A stretch of 64,000 bases of DNA from JAITWN01 sp050486285 (GCA_050486285.1 JBJHCZ010000016.1:1-64000), one strand, 5' to 3'; positions 43,544 through 53,114 are shown, counted from the stretch's first letter. Program-made: numbers and translations. Notes: generated by a model not told the origin, from the sequence alone.

Positions 43544-44584
43544 CTATTCGAAGAGATCGCGGGCGGCGGCAGGCGGATCGCCGGCGGGCGGCGCGAGCCC
43601 GAGATGACGCCAGGTCGCGGAGGTCACCATACGCCCGCGCGCGGTGCGGACCAGCCATCCCTGCTGGATCAGAAACGGCTCGATGACATCCTCGATCGTG
43701 CCGCGCTCCTCGCCGATCGCGGCGGCGAGGCTGTCGATGCCGACCGGCCCGCCGTCGAACTTCTCGATGATCGCCATGACCAGCCTGCGGTCCATCGCGT
43801 CGAGCCCGGCGTCGTCGACGTCGAGCATGCGCAGCGCGTGGTCGGCGACCTCGCCGCTGATGCGACCGTCGCCGATCACCTCGGCATAGTCACGTACGCG
43901 GCGCAGCAGCCGGTTGGCGATACGCGGCGTGCCCCGTGAGCGGCGCGCGATCTGGCCGGCGCCGTCGGCATCGAGCGGCACCCCGAGGATCCCGGCCGCG
44001 CGCTGGACGATTGCGCCGAGTTCCTGGTCGTTATAGAAACCGAGGCGCTGGACGATGCCGAAGCGGTCGCGCAGCGGCGAGGTCAGCAGACCGGCGCGGG
44101 TGGTCGCGCCGACCAGCGTGAAAGGCGGCAGGTCGAGGCGGATCGAGCGCGCGGCCGGCCCCTCGCCGATCATGATGTCGAGCTGGCAGTCCTCGAGCGC
44201 CGGGTACAGCACCTCCTCGATGACCGGGTTCATGCGGTGGATCTCGTCGATGAACAGCACGTCGCGCGGCTCGAGGTTGGTCAGCAGCGCGGCGAGATCG
44301 CCGGCCCGCTCGAGCACCGGTCCGGAGGTATGGCGCAGATGGACGCCCATCTCATTGGCGATGATGTGCGCGAGTGTGGTCTTGCCGAGGCCGGGCGGGC
44401 CGAAGATCAGGGTATGGTCGAGCGCCTCGCCGCGCGACCTCGCCGCCTGGATGAAGATCGACATCTGCTCGCGTACCGCCGGCTGGCCGACGTAGTCGGC
44501 GAGGCGCGCCGGTCGCACCGAGCGGTCGAGGGCCTGGTCGCCGGGCAGGCCGGCCGCGCTGATCAGTCGGTCGGTCTCGATCAT
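43544..44584 (-). CDS. ruvB: Holliday junction branch migration ATPase RuvB
   Basis: This 346-residue AAA+ motor has LDRSVRPARLADYVGQPAVREQM near the N-terminus, Walker A GPPGLGKTT (about 62), Walker B FIDEIHRM (about 110), sensor ATTRAGLLTSPLRDRFG, and the C-terminal winged helix (TIEDVIEPFLIQQGWLVRTARGR). It drives branch migration with RuvA. It starts 4 bases after ruvA, completing ruvC-ruvA-ruvB. Confidence 0.98.
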   Translation of the reverse strand: MIETDRLISAAGLPGDQALDRSVRPARLADYVGQPAVREQMSIFIQAARSRGEALDHTLIFGPPGLGKTTLAHIIANEMGVHLRHTSGPVLERAGDLAALLTNLEPRDVLFIDEIHRMNPVIEEVLYPALEDCQLDIMIGEGPAARSIRLDLPPFTLVGATTRAGLLTSPLRDRFGIVQRLGFYNDQELGAIVQRAAGILGVPLDADGAGQIARRSRGTPRIANRLLRRVRDYAEVIGDGRISGEVADHALRMLDVDDAGLDAMDRRLVMAIIEKFDGGPVGIDSLAAAIGEERGTIEDVIEPFLIQQGWLVRTARGRMVTSATWRHLGLAPPAGDPPAAARDLFE

Positions 44585-44588
44585 GGGT

Positions 44589-45191
44589 TCATTTCACCGC
44601 AGCCTGCAGCGCGCTGCGGATGATCTCTTCGCTGTTCTTGCCGGCGATATCGATCGAACGCACCAGGCGACTGGCCTCGTGCGGCTTGTAGCCGAGCGCC
44701 GCGAGCGCGCTGACCGCGTCGCGCACCGGGTCGCTCGGACCGGCGCCGGCGATCGACGCGGCGACGATCGCCCCCGGGATGCCGCCCTGCTCCTTGAATC
44801 GGTCGCGCATCTCGACGATCAGCCGCTCGGCCGACTTCTTGCCGATGCCGGGCAGCCGGGTCAGCGCTGCGGCGTCGCCGTCGCGCACGCAGTGGATGAA
44901 GTCCTCGACGGTGATGCCGGAGAGGATGCCGAGCGCCATGCGGGCGCCGATGCCGTTGATGCGGATCAGGTCGCGGAACAGGCCGCGCTCGGTCGGGCTC
45001 GCGAAACCGAACAGCAGGTGGGCGTCCTCGCGGACGACGAGATGGGTGTACAGCGTGCACTCGGCGCCGACGCTCGGCAACGACTGGAAGCTGCCGAGCG
45101 TTGCCTCGACCTCGTAACCGACGCCGCCGACGTCGATCAGCAGGTGCGGCGGCTGCTTGTGGACCAGCCTGCCGCGCAGATAACCGATCAT
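44589..45191 (-). CDS. ruvA: Holliday junction DNA-binding protein RuvA
   Basis: This 200-residue tetramer subunit has an OB-like domain I (MIGYLRGRLVHKQPPHLLIDVGGVGYEVEA), helix-hairpin-helix domain II (INGIGARMALGILSG, LPGIGKKSAERLIVEMRDR), and a C-terminal UBA-like domain III (DAVSALAALGYKPHEASRLV) that contacts RuvB. Its ATG overlaps the ruvC stop (ATGA). Confidence 0.98.
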   Translation of the reverse strand: MIGYLRGRLVHKQPPHLLIDVGGVGYEVEATLGSFQSLPSVGAECTLYTHLVVREDAHLLFGFASPTERGLFRDLIRINGIGARMALGILSGITVEDFIHCVRDGDAAALTRLPGIGKKSAERLIVEMRDRFKEQGGIPGAIVAASIAGAGPSDPVRDAVSALAALGYKPHEASRLVRSIDIAGKNSEEIIRSALQAAVK

Positions 45192-45706
45192 GCCAGCGCC
45201 CTCCGCGCAGCCGGCCGCGTGCCGGCGCGGATCCGCGCCAGCGTCGAGGCGGCATGGTGATGGGTCAGCGCGCAGGCCAGCGCGTCGGCGGCGTCGGCGC
45301 GCGGCGCCGTCGGCAGCGCCAGCAGCGCGCCGACCATGTGCTGGATCTGTTCCTTGCCGGCGCCGCCGCGACCGGCGATCGACAGCTTGATCTCCGCCGG
45401 CGTGTATTCGTGGACCGCCAGTTCGCGCAGCACCAGCGCGCAGATGGCCGCGCCGCGGGCCTGGCCGAGCTTCAGCGCCGAGGCGGCGTTGCGTTGCACG
45501 AAGACGTTCTCGATCGCGGCGACGTCGGGGCTGTATTCGGCGATGACTGCCTGCACGCCGTCGAAGATCACGCGCAACCGGGCGGGGAAGTCGGCGCCGT
45601 CGGCGCGGATGCAGCCGCTGGCGATATAGACCGCGCGGCGGGCATCCGCCTCGATGACGCCGAAGCCGGTCACGCGCGAGCCGGGATCGATGCCCAGGAT
45701 TCTCAT
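45188..45706 (-). CDS. ruvC: Crossover junction endodeoxyribonuclease RuvC
   Basis: This 172-residue resolvase starts MRILGIDPGSRVTGFGVIE, carrying the first catalytic Asp (D7). Later catalytic acids are in AAIENVFVQRN, and the C-terminal pair is in RADAADALACALTHHH. It cleaves Holliday junctions. It lies 51 bases downstream of yebC, an arrangement common in gammaproteobacteria. Confidence 0.97.
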   Translation of the reverse strand: MRILGIDPGSRVTGFGVIEADARRAVYIASGCIRADGADFPARLRVIFDGVQAVIAEYSPDVAAIENVFVQRNAASALKLGQARGAAICALVLRELAVHEYTPAEIKLSIAGRGGAGKEQIQHMVGALLALPTAPRADAADALACALTHHHAASTLARIRAGTRPAARRALA

Positions 45707-45757
45707 CGGCGAGGGGTTCTCATGACAGGCCCCAGAATAACCCGGAACAGGCGGGCG

Positions 45758-46501
45758 TCACAGCCCCGCCAGGATCTCGTCCGCAATGTCCGCGTTCGAA
45801 TAGACATTCTGGACGTCATCGAGGTCCTCGAGCATTTCCAGCAGCTTGACCATGCTGCCGGCCTCGTCGCCGGCCAGCGCGGCAACCGTGGACGCCCGCT
45901 CGGTGATCTCGGCGTATTCCGGCGCGAAGCCGGCCCCGGTCATCGCCGCGCGCGCCGCCGAAAACTGCTCCGGCGACAGCAGCACCTCGATCGAGCCGTC
46001 GTCGTTGACGACGACGTCGTCGGCACCGGCCTCGAGCGCCGCCGCCATGATCGCGTCCTCGTCGCTGCCGGTCGGGTAGCCGAGCACGCCGCGGCGGGTA
46101 AACAGATAAGCAACCGAATTCTCGGTACCGAGATTGCCGCCGCATTTGGTAAACGCATGGCGCACCTCGGCGACCGTGCGGTTGCGGTTATCGGTCATGC
46201 AGTCGACCATCACCGCGGCGCCGCCCGGACCGTAGCCCTCGTAGCGGACCTCCTGGACCTGGTCAGCGTCGAGTCCGCCGGCGCCGCGCTTGATCGCGCG
46301 GTCGACCGTATCGCGGGTCATGTTCGCGTCCAGCGCCTTGTCGATCGCGGTGCGAAGACGCGGGTTCGAGGACGGGTCCCCGCCGCCGAGGCGCGCCGAA
46401 ATGGTGATCTCGCGTATCAGCTTGGTGAACAGCTTGCCGCGCTTGGCATCCTGAGCATTCTTGCGGTGCTGGATATTCGCCCATTTACTGTGGCCGGCCA
46501 T
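45758..46501 (-). CDS. yebC: YebC/PmpR-family protein
   Basis: This is a 247-residue conserved protein with the family opening MAGHSKWANIQHRKNAQDAKRGKLFTK and the internal EVRYEGYGPGGAAVMVDCMTDNRNRTV. Members act as DNA-binding regulators, and recent work on relatives points to relief of ribosome stalling. Which applies here cannot be told from sequence. ATG 46501 is fixed by the family N-terminus. It sits upstream of ruvC in the usual order. Confidence 0.96.
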   Translation of the reverse strand: MAGHSKWANIQHRKNAQDAKRGKLFTKLIREITISARLGGGDPSSNPRLRTAIDKALDANMTRDTVDRAIKRGAGGLDADQVQEVRYEGYGPGGAAVMVDCMTDNRNRTVAEVRHAFTKCGGNLGTENSVAYLFTRRGVLGYPTGSDEDAIMAAALEAGADDVVVNDDGSIEVLLSPEQFSAARAAMTGAGFAPEYAEITERASTVAALAGDEAGSMVKLLEMLEDLDDVQNVYSNADIADEILAGL

Positions 46502-46524
46502 AAGATCTTCTTGCGGTTGTTGGA

Positions 46525-47625
46525 CTAGATCCGGATGTCGAGCATCCTGTCGAGCGCGACGCGGGCCTCGGCGGCGTCCTGCGCCGGCACCTGGATGCGG
46601 TTGATGACCCGGCCCTCGACCAGGCCCTCGAGGGCCGCGCACAGGTGCTGCGGATCGATGCGGAACATCGTCGAGCACATGCAGATCGTCGGCGACATGA
46701 AGTGCACCGACTTGCCTTCGTGTTTGTGGCGTTCGTGCAGGCGCTGGACCAGGTTCAGCTCGGTGCCGACCAGCCAGCGGGTCCCCGGCGCCGACTCGGC
46801 GACGGTGCGGATGATGAACTCGGTCGAGCCGACGTAATCGGATTTTTCGCAGACCTCGAAGGAGCACTCGGGATGCGAGATCACCTTCGTCTCCGGGTGT
46901 TCGGCGCGGAAGCGGTCGATCTGTTCGGGGCGGAACATCTGGTGCACCGAGCAGAATCCCTTCCACAGGATCACCTTCGCGGCGCGGATCCGTTCCGGCG
47001 TCAGGCCGCCCATCGGCCGGTCGAAGTCCCACACCGCCATGTCGTCGAGCGGGATGCCCATGCGGTGCCCGGTGTTGCGGCCGAGGTGCTGGTCCGGAAA
47101 GAACAGGACCTTCTCGCGCCGCGCGAACGACCATTCGAGCACGCGCCCCGCGTTCGACGAGGTGCAGACGATGCCGCCGTGGCGGCCGCAGAAGGCCTTG
47201 AGGTCGGCCGCGGAGTTGATATAGGTCACCGGCGTCACGACCTCATCCGGATCGCGGCCGAGCGCCTCGCCAAGCTCGCGCCAGGCGCGCTCGACCTTCG
47301 CGAGATTCGCCATGTCGGCCATCGAGCAGCCGGCGGACAGGTCCGGCAGGATCGCGACCTGCTCCGGGCGCGACAGGATGTCGGCGACCTCGGCCATGAA
47401 GTGCACGCCGCAGAACACGATGTAATCGGCGTTCGACGCCGCGGCCTGGCGCGACAGTTTCAGCGAGTCGCCGGAATAGTGCGCATGGCGGAACACCTCC
47501 TCGCGCTGGTAGTGGTGCCCGAGGATGACCAGGCGCTCGCCGAGCGCGGCCTTCGCGGCCTCGATGCGCGCGGCATAGTCCTCGTCGCGCGGCACTTCCG
47601 CCCGGATGGCGATATTGACGCTCAT
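46525..47625 (-). CDS. nadA: Quinolinate synthase A
   Basis: This 366-residue 4Fe-4S enzyme condenses iminoaspartate and dihydroxyacetone phosphate to quinolinate in NAD synthesis. Three-domain signatures are visible: LGHHYQREEVFRHAHYSGDSL, PDLSAGCSMADMA (cluster Cys), LWKGFCSVHQMF (cluster Cys), HPECSFEVCEKSDYVGST and SPTICMCSTM (cluster Cys). Its ATG overlaps the aspS stop (ATGA), so it is coupled to aspS. nadB is not nearby. Confidence 0.96.
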   Translation of the reverse strand: MSVNIAIRAEVPRDEDYAARIEAAKAALGERLVILGHHYQREEVFRHAHYSGDSLKLSRQAAASNADYIVFCGVHFMAEVADILSRPEQVAILPDLSAGCSMADMANLAKVERAWRELGEALGRDPDEVVTPVTYINSAADLKAFCGRHGGIVCTSSNAGRVLEWSFARREKVLFFPDQHLGRNTGHRMGIPLDDMAVWDFDRPMGGLTPERIRAAKVILWKGFCSVHQMFRPEQIDRFRAEHPETKVISHPECSFEVCEKSDYVGSTEFIIRTVAESAPGTRWLVGTELNLVQRLHERHKHEGKSVHFMSPTICMCSTMFRIDPQHLCAALEGLVEGRVINRIQVPAQDAAEARVALDRMLDIRI

Positions 47626-49424
47626 GCGGTCGATTCCCGCCCCGGCTCGACGCCCGGCTTGACGCGATGGCGCAGACCGAGCTCGCGCAACTGGGCCTCG
47701 GCAACCGGCGACGGCGCCTCGGTCAGCAGGCAGCTGCCGGTCTGGGTCTTCGGGAACGGGATGACGTCACGGATCGACGCGGCGCCGGTCATCAGCATGA
47801 CCAGGCGATCGAGGCCGAAGGCGATGCCGCCGTGCGGCGGACAGCCGTATTGCAAGGCGCGCAGCAGGAAGCCGAACTTCTCCTCGGCCTCGGCGGCGTC
47901 GATGCCGAGCAGGCGAAACACCTCGGATTGCATCGCGGCGTCGTGGATGCGGATCGAGCCGCCGCCGATCTCGGTGCCGTTCAGCACGAGGTCGTAGGCG
48001 CGCGAGATCGCGCCGCCCGGATCGGCGGCCAGCGCCGCCGGATCGGGGTTGCGCGGGCTCGTGAACGGATGATGCAGCGCGGCCCAGCGGCCTTCCTTGT
48101 CGTCGCGCTCGAACATCGGGAAGTCGATGACCCACAGCGGTCGCCAGCCATGCTCGACGAGCCCGCGGTCGTGGCCGAGCTTCACGCGCAGCGCACCGAG
48201 CGATTCGTTGACGATGCCGGCGCGATCCGCGCCGAAGAACACGAGATCGCCGTCTGCGGCGCCGGTGCGCTCGAGGATCCCGGCGACGACGTCATCGGGC
48301 AGGAACTTCAGGATCGGCGACTGCAGGCCCTCGCGGCCGGCGGCGCGCTCGTTCACCTTTATATAGGCCAGCCCCTTTGCGCCGTAGATGCCGACGAACT
48401 GCGTATAGTCGTCGATCTCCTTGCGGCTCAGCGCGCCGCCGCCGGGCAGGCGCAGCGCCGCGACGCGGCCCTTCGGGTCCTGCGCCGGGCCGGAGAATAC
48501 CTTGAAGTCGACGCTCTTCATCAGGTCGGTCAGCTCGACGAGTTCGAGCGGGATGCGCAGGTCCGGGCGGTCGATGCCGTAGCGCGCGATCGCCTCGGCA
48601 TGGGTCATGCGCGGGAAATGCTCGGGCAGCGGCGTCTCGATGACACGCGCGAACAGGCGGCGGACCATCTCCTCCATCAGGTTCGTCAGCTGCGCCTCGT
48701 CGATGAACGAGGCCTCGATGTCGAGCTGGGTGAACTCGGGCTGGCGGTCGGCGCGCAGGTCCTCGTCGCGGAAACAACGCACGATCTGGTAATAGCGGTC
48801 CATGCCGGCGACCATCAGCAGCTGCTTGAACAGCTGCGGCGACTGCGGCAGGGCATAGAAGTGGCCGTGATGGATGCGGCTCGGCACCAGGAAGTCGCGC
48901 GCGCCTTCCGGCGTCGAGCGCGTCAGCATCGGCGTCTCGATCTCCATGAAGCCGTGCTCCTCGAGATAGCGGCGCAGCTCGCGCGCGGTCTCGAAGCGCA
49001 GGCGCAGGCGCTGGTAGACCTGCGGGCGGCGCAGGTCCAGATAGCGATAGCGCAGGCGCACGTCCTCGCCGATCTCGCTGTCCTCATCGATCGTGAACGG
49101 CGGCGTGCGGGCGACGTTCAGGATCTCGAGCGCGCCGGCGTCGATCTCGACCTTGCCGGTGGGCAGATCCGGGTTCTCGGTGCCCTCGGGACGCGGGCGC
49201 ACCCGGCCCTTGACCCGCAGCACATACTCGCTGCGCACCCGGCCGGCGATCTCGAAACTCGCCGCCGCCTCCGGATTGAACACGACCTGCACCAGCCCCT
49301 CGCGATCGCGCAGGTCGATGAAGATCACCCCGCCATGGTCGCGGCGGCGATGCGCCCAGCCGCAGAGTTCGACCTCCTGGCCGAGCAGGGATTCGTTGAC
49401 GTGACCGCAGTAGTGGGTGCGCAT
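47622..49424 (-). CDS. aspS: Aspartyl-tRNA synthetase
   Basis: This is a 600-residue class II synthetase of bacterial type. An N-terminal OB anticodon-binding domain (RTHYCGHVNESLLGQEVELCGWAHRRRDHGG) comes first. Motif 2 follows (FRDEDLRADRQPEFTQLDIE, about 218), then the GAD insertion domain (about 290-420) and motif 3 (GIAFGLDRLVMLM, near 535). Whether it is strictly aspartate-specific or non-discriminating depends on the presence of AsnRS and GatCAB elsewhere. It is the second gene after the DUF502/fmdB pair. Confidence 0.98.
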   Translation of the reverse strand: MRTHYCGHVNESLLGQEVELCGWAHRRRDHGGVIFIDLRDREGLVQVVFNPEAAASFEIAGRVRSEYVLRVKGRVRPRPEGTENPDLPTGKVEIDAGALEILNVARTPPFTIDEDSEIGEDVRLRYRYLDLRRPQVYQRLRLRFETARELRRYLEEHGFMEIETPMLTRSTPEGARDFLVPSRIHHGHFYALPQSPQLFKQLLMVAGMDRYYQIVRCFRDEDLRADRQPEFTQLDIEASFIDEAQLTNLMEEMVRRLFARVIETPLPEHFPRMTHAEAIARYGIDRPDLRIPLELVELTDLMKSVDFKVFSGPAQDPKGRVAALRLPGGGALSRKEIDDYTQFVGIYGAKGLAYIKVNERAAGREGLQSPILKFLPDDVVAGILERTGAADGDLVFFGADRAGIVNESLGALRVKLGHDRGLVEHGWRPLWVIDFPMFERDDKEGRWAALHHPFTSPRNPDPAALAADPGGAISRAYDLVLNGTEIGGGSIRIHDAAMQSEVFRLLGIDAAEAEEKFGFLLRALQYGCPPHGGIAFGLDRLVMLMTGAASIRDVIPFPKTQTGSCLLTEAPSPVAEAQLRELGLRHRVKPGVEPGRESTA

Positions 49425-49497
49425 TTCGGTATCAGCTTCCGGGGGCCGGAGAAACCGCCTATCTTACCCCGTCTTTCCCCGGCTTGGAACTAAGGGG

Positions 49498-50163
49498 TCA
49501 CCTTGATTCGGCCTCGCCGGTCAGCTCGCGCTTCTTCGATTCGGGGACGATGACGCCGAGGCTCATGATCAGCTTGATGCCCTCGTCGACCGGCATGTCG
49601 AGCTCGATGATGTCCTCCCGCGCGACCATCAGCAAAAAGCCCGAGGTCGGGTTCGGGGTCGTCGGCAGGAAGACGTTGACGACCTCCTTCGAGGTCTTCT
49701 CCTGAATCTCGCCGACCGCGGAGCCGGTGTAGAAGGCGATCGCCCACACGCCCTTGCGCGGGTATTCGATCAGCAGGACCTTGCGGAAGGACTTGCCCTT
49801 GTTCGAGAACACCGTCTCGGCAACCTGCTTGACCGCCGAGTAGATGATGCTGACCACCGGGATACGCGCGACCAGCGCCTCCCCCATCGCAACCAGGCGC
49901 TTGCCGAACAGGTTCGCGACGACGACGCCGGTCGTGAACAACACCACCAGCGACAGGACGACGCCGAGACCCGGGATATGGAACCCGAACAGCGCCTCCG
50001 GCTGATACTGGTCCGGCACCAGCACCAGCACCCGGTCCATCAGGTCGATCAGCGCCTTGATGACCAGCAACGTGACGCCGAGCGGCAGCCAGACCAGCAG
50101 GCCGGCGAGCAGGTATTTACGCAGCGCCGGCATCGGATGCGATGCCTTGTCGTGATCGGTCAT
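49498..50163 (-). CDS. DUF502 inner-membrane protein
   Basis: This 221-residue protein has two TM helices (YLLAGLLVWLPLGVTLLVIKALIDL, about 17-41; LGVVLSLVVLFTTGVVVANL, about 66-85). A conserved soluble domain follows (PVVSIIYSAVKQVAETVF, VLLIEYPRKGVWAIAFYTG, VFLPTTPNPTSGFLLMV), diagnostic of DUF502. Function unknown; it is typically found between fmdB and aspS as here. It directly abuts the fmdB stop. Confidence 0.92.
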   Translation of the reverse strand: MTDHDKASHPMPALRKYLLAGLLVWLPLGVTLLVIKALIDLMDRVLVLVPDQYQPEALFGFHIPGLGVVLSLVVLFTTGVVVANLFGKRLVAMGEALVARIPVVSIIYSAVKQVAETVFSNKGKSFRKVLLIEYPRKGVWAIAFYTGSAVGEIQEKTSKEVVNVFLPTTPNPTSGFLLMVAREDIIELDMPVDEGIKLIMSLGVIVPESKKRELTGEAESR

Positions 50164-50454
50164 CTAGTCGGCCGCGCAGGACCCGTTGCCGCAGGCGGGG
50201 GCGGCGGCGTCTCCGTCCGATTTCCCGCAGCCGGTGTTCGCGGCCTCGCCGCCCGGGTCTTTCTTCTTGCCTTTTTCCCGGAAGTCGGTAACGTACCAGC
50301 CACCGCCCTTGAGGACGAAGCCCGCGGCCGAGATCTGTTTCTCGAGCCCGGCGTCGCCGCACTCGGGGCAGTCGGTCAGCGGATCGTCGCTGAACTTCTG
50401 CAGGGCCTCCAGCTGGTGGCCACAGGACTTACAGGCATATTCATAGATCGGCAT
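50164..50454 (-). CDS. FmdB-family zinc-ribbon protein
   Basis: This 96-residue protein starts MPIYEYACKSCGHQLEALQKF. Two CxxC pairs (CKSCG, CPECG) form the zinc ribbon expected of the FmdB regulatory family. A disordered tail contains extra Cys residues (TGCGKSDGDAAAPACGNGSC). The role is unknown although the gene is highly conserved; regulation of transcription has been suggested for the founding member. It heads the fmdB-DUF502-aspS-nadA set and is divergent from the Atm1-type exporter. Confidence 0.92.
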   Translation of the reverse strand: MPIYEYACKSCGHQLEALQKFSDDPLTDCPECGDAGLEKQISAAGFVLKGGGWYVTDFREKGKKKDPGGEAANTGCGKSDGDAAAPACGNGSCAAD

Positions 50455-50539
50455 TCCGGAACTCCTCTCTGACTCCCATCAGCGTATCCCTCAGATTGGG
50501 ATTATTCCAGAAAATTCAAGCCGTCAGTAGAGACTTCCG

Positions 50540-52369
50540 TTGACCGCGCCCCCCTCCTCCCAGCCCCGGACGCCCGCCGCGGGCAACGCCGCGCAACAGC
50601 GCCGCCGCAACGACTGGCAGACCCTGCTGACGCTGGGCCCCTACCTGTGGCAGCACAAGGCGCGCATCCTGATCGCCCTCGCCTGCCTCGTGCTGGCGAA
50701 GGTCGCGAGCGTGCTGCTGCCGGTGGTCATGAAACACATCGTCGACGCCCTCGACGCCAGCCAGCGGCCCGAGCTCGTGCTGCCGCTGGCGTTGATCGCC
50801 GCCTACGGCCTCGTACGCATCGCGATGGTGCTGTTCGGCGAATTGCGCGACGCGATCTTCGCGAAGGCGACCCAGCGCACGATCCGCCAGATCGCGCTCA
50901 AGGTGTTCGGGCACCTGCATCGCTTGTCGCTGCGCTTCCACCTCGATCGCCAGACCGGGGGGATGTCGCGCGACATCGAGCGCGGCAGCCGCGGCATCAG
51001 CTTCCTGCTGAACTTCATGGTCTTCAACATCCTGCCGACGCTGATCGAGATCACGATGATCGCCGGCATCCTGCTGTGGTTCTACGATGCCTGGTTCGCG
51101 CTGATCCCGCTCGCGACCGCGGTGATCTACATCGCCTTCACGCTGATCGTCACCGAGTGGCGCATGAAATTCAGGCGGCGCATGAACGAGATGGACTCGC
51201 AGGCGAACACCAAGGCGATCGACAGCCTGCTGAACTACGAGACCGTCAAGTATTTCGGCAACGAAGACCACGAGACCCGGCGCTACGACGCCAACCTGCA
51301 GCAGTGGGAGGCGGCCGCGATCCGCAACCAGACCTCGCTGGCATCGCTGAACATCGGCCAGGGCATGATCATCGCGTTCGGCATGACCGGCATCCTGCTG
51401 CTGGCGGCGAAGGGCGTCGCCGACGGCGGCATGACCCTCGGTGACCTGGTCATGATCACGACCTTCATGATGCAGATGTTCATCCCGATGAACTTCCTCG
51501 GCTTCGTCTACCGCGAGATCAAGCACTCGCTGGTCGACATGGAAAAGATGTTCAGCCTGCTGTTCGAGCACCAGGAGATCGCCGACCGACCCGGCGCGCA
51601 GCCGCTGGCCGCCGGACCGGGTCGGGTCACGTTCGAACACGCGGTGTTCGACTACACCGGCCAGCGCCGCATCCTCGACGATGTCAGCTTCGAGATCCCG
51701 CCGGGGCGCAAGGTCGCGGTCGTCGGCCCGAGCGGCGCGGGCAAGTCGACGCTGGTGCGCCTGCTGTTCCGCTTCTACGACCTCGACGGCGGCGCGATCC
51801 GCATCGACGGCGCCGACATTCGCGACGTCACCCAGCAGAGCCTGCGCGCGGCGATCGGCATCGTGCCGCAGGACACCGTGCTGTTCAACGACACGATCTA
51901 CTACAACATCGCCTACGCCCGCCCCGACGCGAGCCGGGAAGAGGTCGAGGAGGCGGCGCGGCTGGCCCACCTCGAACGTTTCATCGCCGGTCTGCCGAAC
52001 GGCTTCGATACCGTCGTCGGCGAGCGCGGCCTCAAGGTCTCGGGCGGCGAGAAGCAGCGCATCGCGATCGCGCGCGCGATCCTCAAGCGCCCGCGCATCC
52101 TCGTCTTTGACGAAGCGACCTCGGCGCTCGACTCCGAATCCGAGCAGGCGATCCTCAGGGCGCTGCGCGAGGTTGCCGCGCATCACACGACGCTGGTCAT
52201 CGCGCACCGCCTGTCGACGGTCATCGACGCCGACCAGATCCTGGTCCTGGACCAGGGCCGTATCGTCGAGCGCGGCGCGCACCGGGAGCTGCTCGCCGCC
52301 GGCGGCGTCTATACCCGCATGTGGCAACTCCAGCAGGAAGAACGACGGCTGGACCGGTTGCCGGATTGA
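50540..52369 (+). CDS. Atm1/HMT1-type ABC exporter
   Basis: This is a 609-residue half-transporter. Six TM helices lie in residues about 40-330, with the heavy-metal-exporter/Atm1 signatures DRQTGGMSRDIERGSRGI, NYETVKYFGNEDHE and FLGFVYREIKHSLVDMEKMF. The ATPase carries Walker A GPSGAGKST (about 396), VSGGEKQRIAIARA and ILVFDEATSALDSESE. Homologues export glutathione-based or metal-related compounds across the inner membrane. The start codon is TTG at 50540. It lies 85 bases from the divergent fmdB and five bases before the DUF1614 gene. Confidence 0.92.
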   Translation: MTAPPSSQPRTPAAGNAAQQRRRNDWQTLLTLGPYLWQHKARILIALACLVLAKVASVLLPVVMKHIVDALDASQRPELVLPLALIAAYGLVRIAMVLFGELRDAIFAKATQRTIRQIALKVFGHLHRLSLRFHLDRQTGGMSRDIERGSRGISFLLNFMVFNILPTLIEITMIAGILLWFYDAWFALIPLATAVIYIAFTLIVTEWRMKFRRRMNEMDSQANTKAIDSLLNYETVKYFGNEDHETRRYDANLQQWEAAAIRNQTSLASLNIGQGMIIAFGMTGILLLAAKGVADGGMTLGDLVMITTFMMQMFIPMNFLGFVYREIKHSLVDMEKMFSLLFEHQEIADRPGAQPLAAGPGRVTFEHAVFDYTGQRRILDDVSFEIPPGRKVAVVGPSGAGKSTLVRLLFRFYDLDGGAIRIDGADIRDVTQQSLRAAIGIVPQDTVLFNDTIYYNIAYARPDASREEVEEAARLAHLERFIAGLPNGFDTVVGERGLKVSGGEKQRIAIARAILKRPRILVFDEATSALDSESEQAILRALREVAAHHTTLVIAHRLSTVIDADQILVLDQGRIVERGAHRELLAAGGVYTRMWQLQQEERRLDRLPD

Positions 52370-52373
52370 CGCG

Positions 52374-53042
52374 ATGAGAAACCCGTTCTCGCTGCCGTGG
52401 CTGCTGGTCTTCGTGTTGCTGGCGGCGTTCCTGGTCACCTTCATCCAGATCGGCGCGCTGGTCATTGCCTTCGAGAAGGTCGGCCTGTCCCCCCAGTCCG
52501 CGCTCCTCTTGCTGGTCGCATCGGTCCTCGGCAGCCTGGTCAATCTCCCGCTGTTCACGATACGCGCCGACCGCGGCTCGCTCGACCAGGTGCCGGCGCG
52601 CCTGCAAGGCCTGTTGCGCCAGGCGATGCGCGAGTTCAGGGGCAGGACGCTGATTGCGCTGAACGTCGGCGGCGGCCTGATCCCGATTGCGTTCTCGATC
52701 TATCTGCTGCGTCACAACCCGCTGCCGATATGGGACGTCGTGCTTGCCGTCGCCATGGTGACAGCGATCTGCTACGCCTTCAGCCGGCCGATCCCGGGCC
52801 TCGGCATCGGTATGCCGCTGTTCGTCGCGCCGGTTGCCGCCGCAGTCGTCGCGCTGATCATCAACAGCGAAATGAGCGCACCGCTTGCGTACATCTGCGG
52901 CGTCCTCGGCGTACTGACGGGCGCCGATCTGCTGCGACTGCGCGACATCCGCCGCATGGGTGTGCCGATCGCGTCGATCGGCGGCGCCGGCACCTTCGAC
53001 GGTATCTTCCTGACCGGTTTCGTTGCGGTACTGCTGGCATAG
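52374..53042 (+). CDS. DUF1614 membrane protein
   Basis: This 222-residue protein has about seven hydrophobic segments (WLLVFVLLAAFLVTFIQIGAL, SALLLLVASVLGSLVNLPLF, RTLIALNVGGGLIPIAFSIYLL, VVLAVAMVTAICYAF, MPLFVAPVAAAVVALII, APLAYICGVLGVLTGADLLRL, GGAGTFDGIFLTGFVAVLLA). The NVGGGLIPI and GVLGVLTGADLLRL motifs and the final GGAGTFDGIFLTG match DUF1614. Function unknown. It closely follows the Atm1-like exporter and is probably co-transcribed. Its stop is at the edge of a dispersed hairpin repeat. Confidence 0.85.
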   Translation: MRNPFSLPWLLVFVLLAAFLVTFIQIGALVIAFEKVGLSPQSALLLLVASVLGSLVNLPLFTIRADRGSLDQVPARLQGLLRQAMREFRGRTLIALNVGGGLIPIAFSIYLLRHNPLPIWDVVLAVAMVTAICYAFSRPIPGLGIGMPLFVAPVAAAVVALIINSEMSAPLAYICGVLGVLTGADLLRLRDIRRMGVPIASIGGAGTFDGIFLTGFVAVLLA

Positions 53043-53114
53043 GGGTCAGAGTCGTTTGATCATCCTGGTTCACTGGTACTGGCGACAAGTGAAGTGATCA
53101 AACGACTCTGCCCC
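53042..53114. repeat. Dispersed hairpin repeat (GGGGTCAGAGT family), copy 3
   Basis: GGGGTCAGAGTCGTTTGATC (53042-53061) pairs with GATCAAACGACTCTGCCCC (from 53096), one mismatch (A to C) near the outer end. The interior is about 34 bases. It begins at the DUF1614 stop codon and lies upstream of acnA. Confidence 0.85.

Noticed and set aside
47667..49493. 608-codon open frame opposite aspS
   Set aside because: Shadow frame across the whole of aspS, with no recognisable motif.
50516..52558. 680-codon open frame opposite the Atm1-type exporter
   Set aside because: Shadow of the exporter on the other strand; composition is biased and no domain is recognisable.
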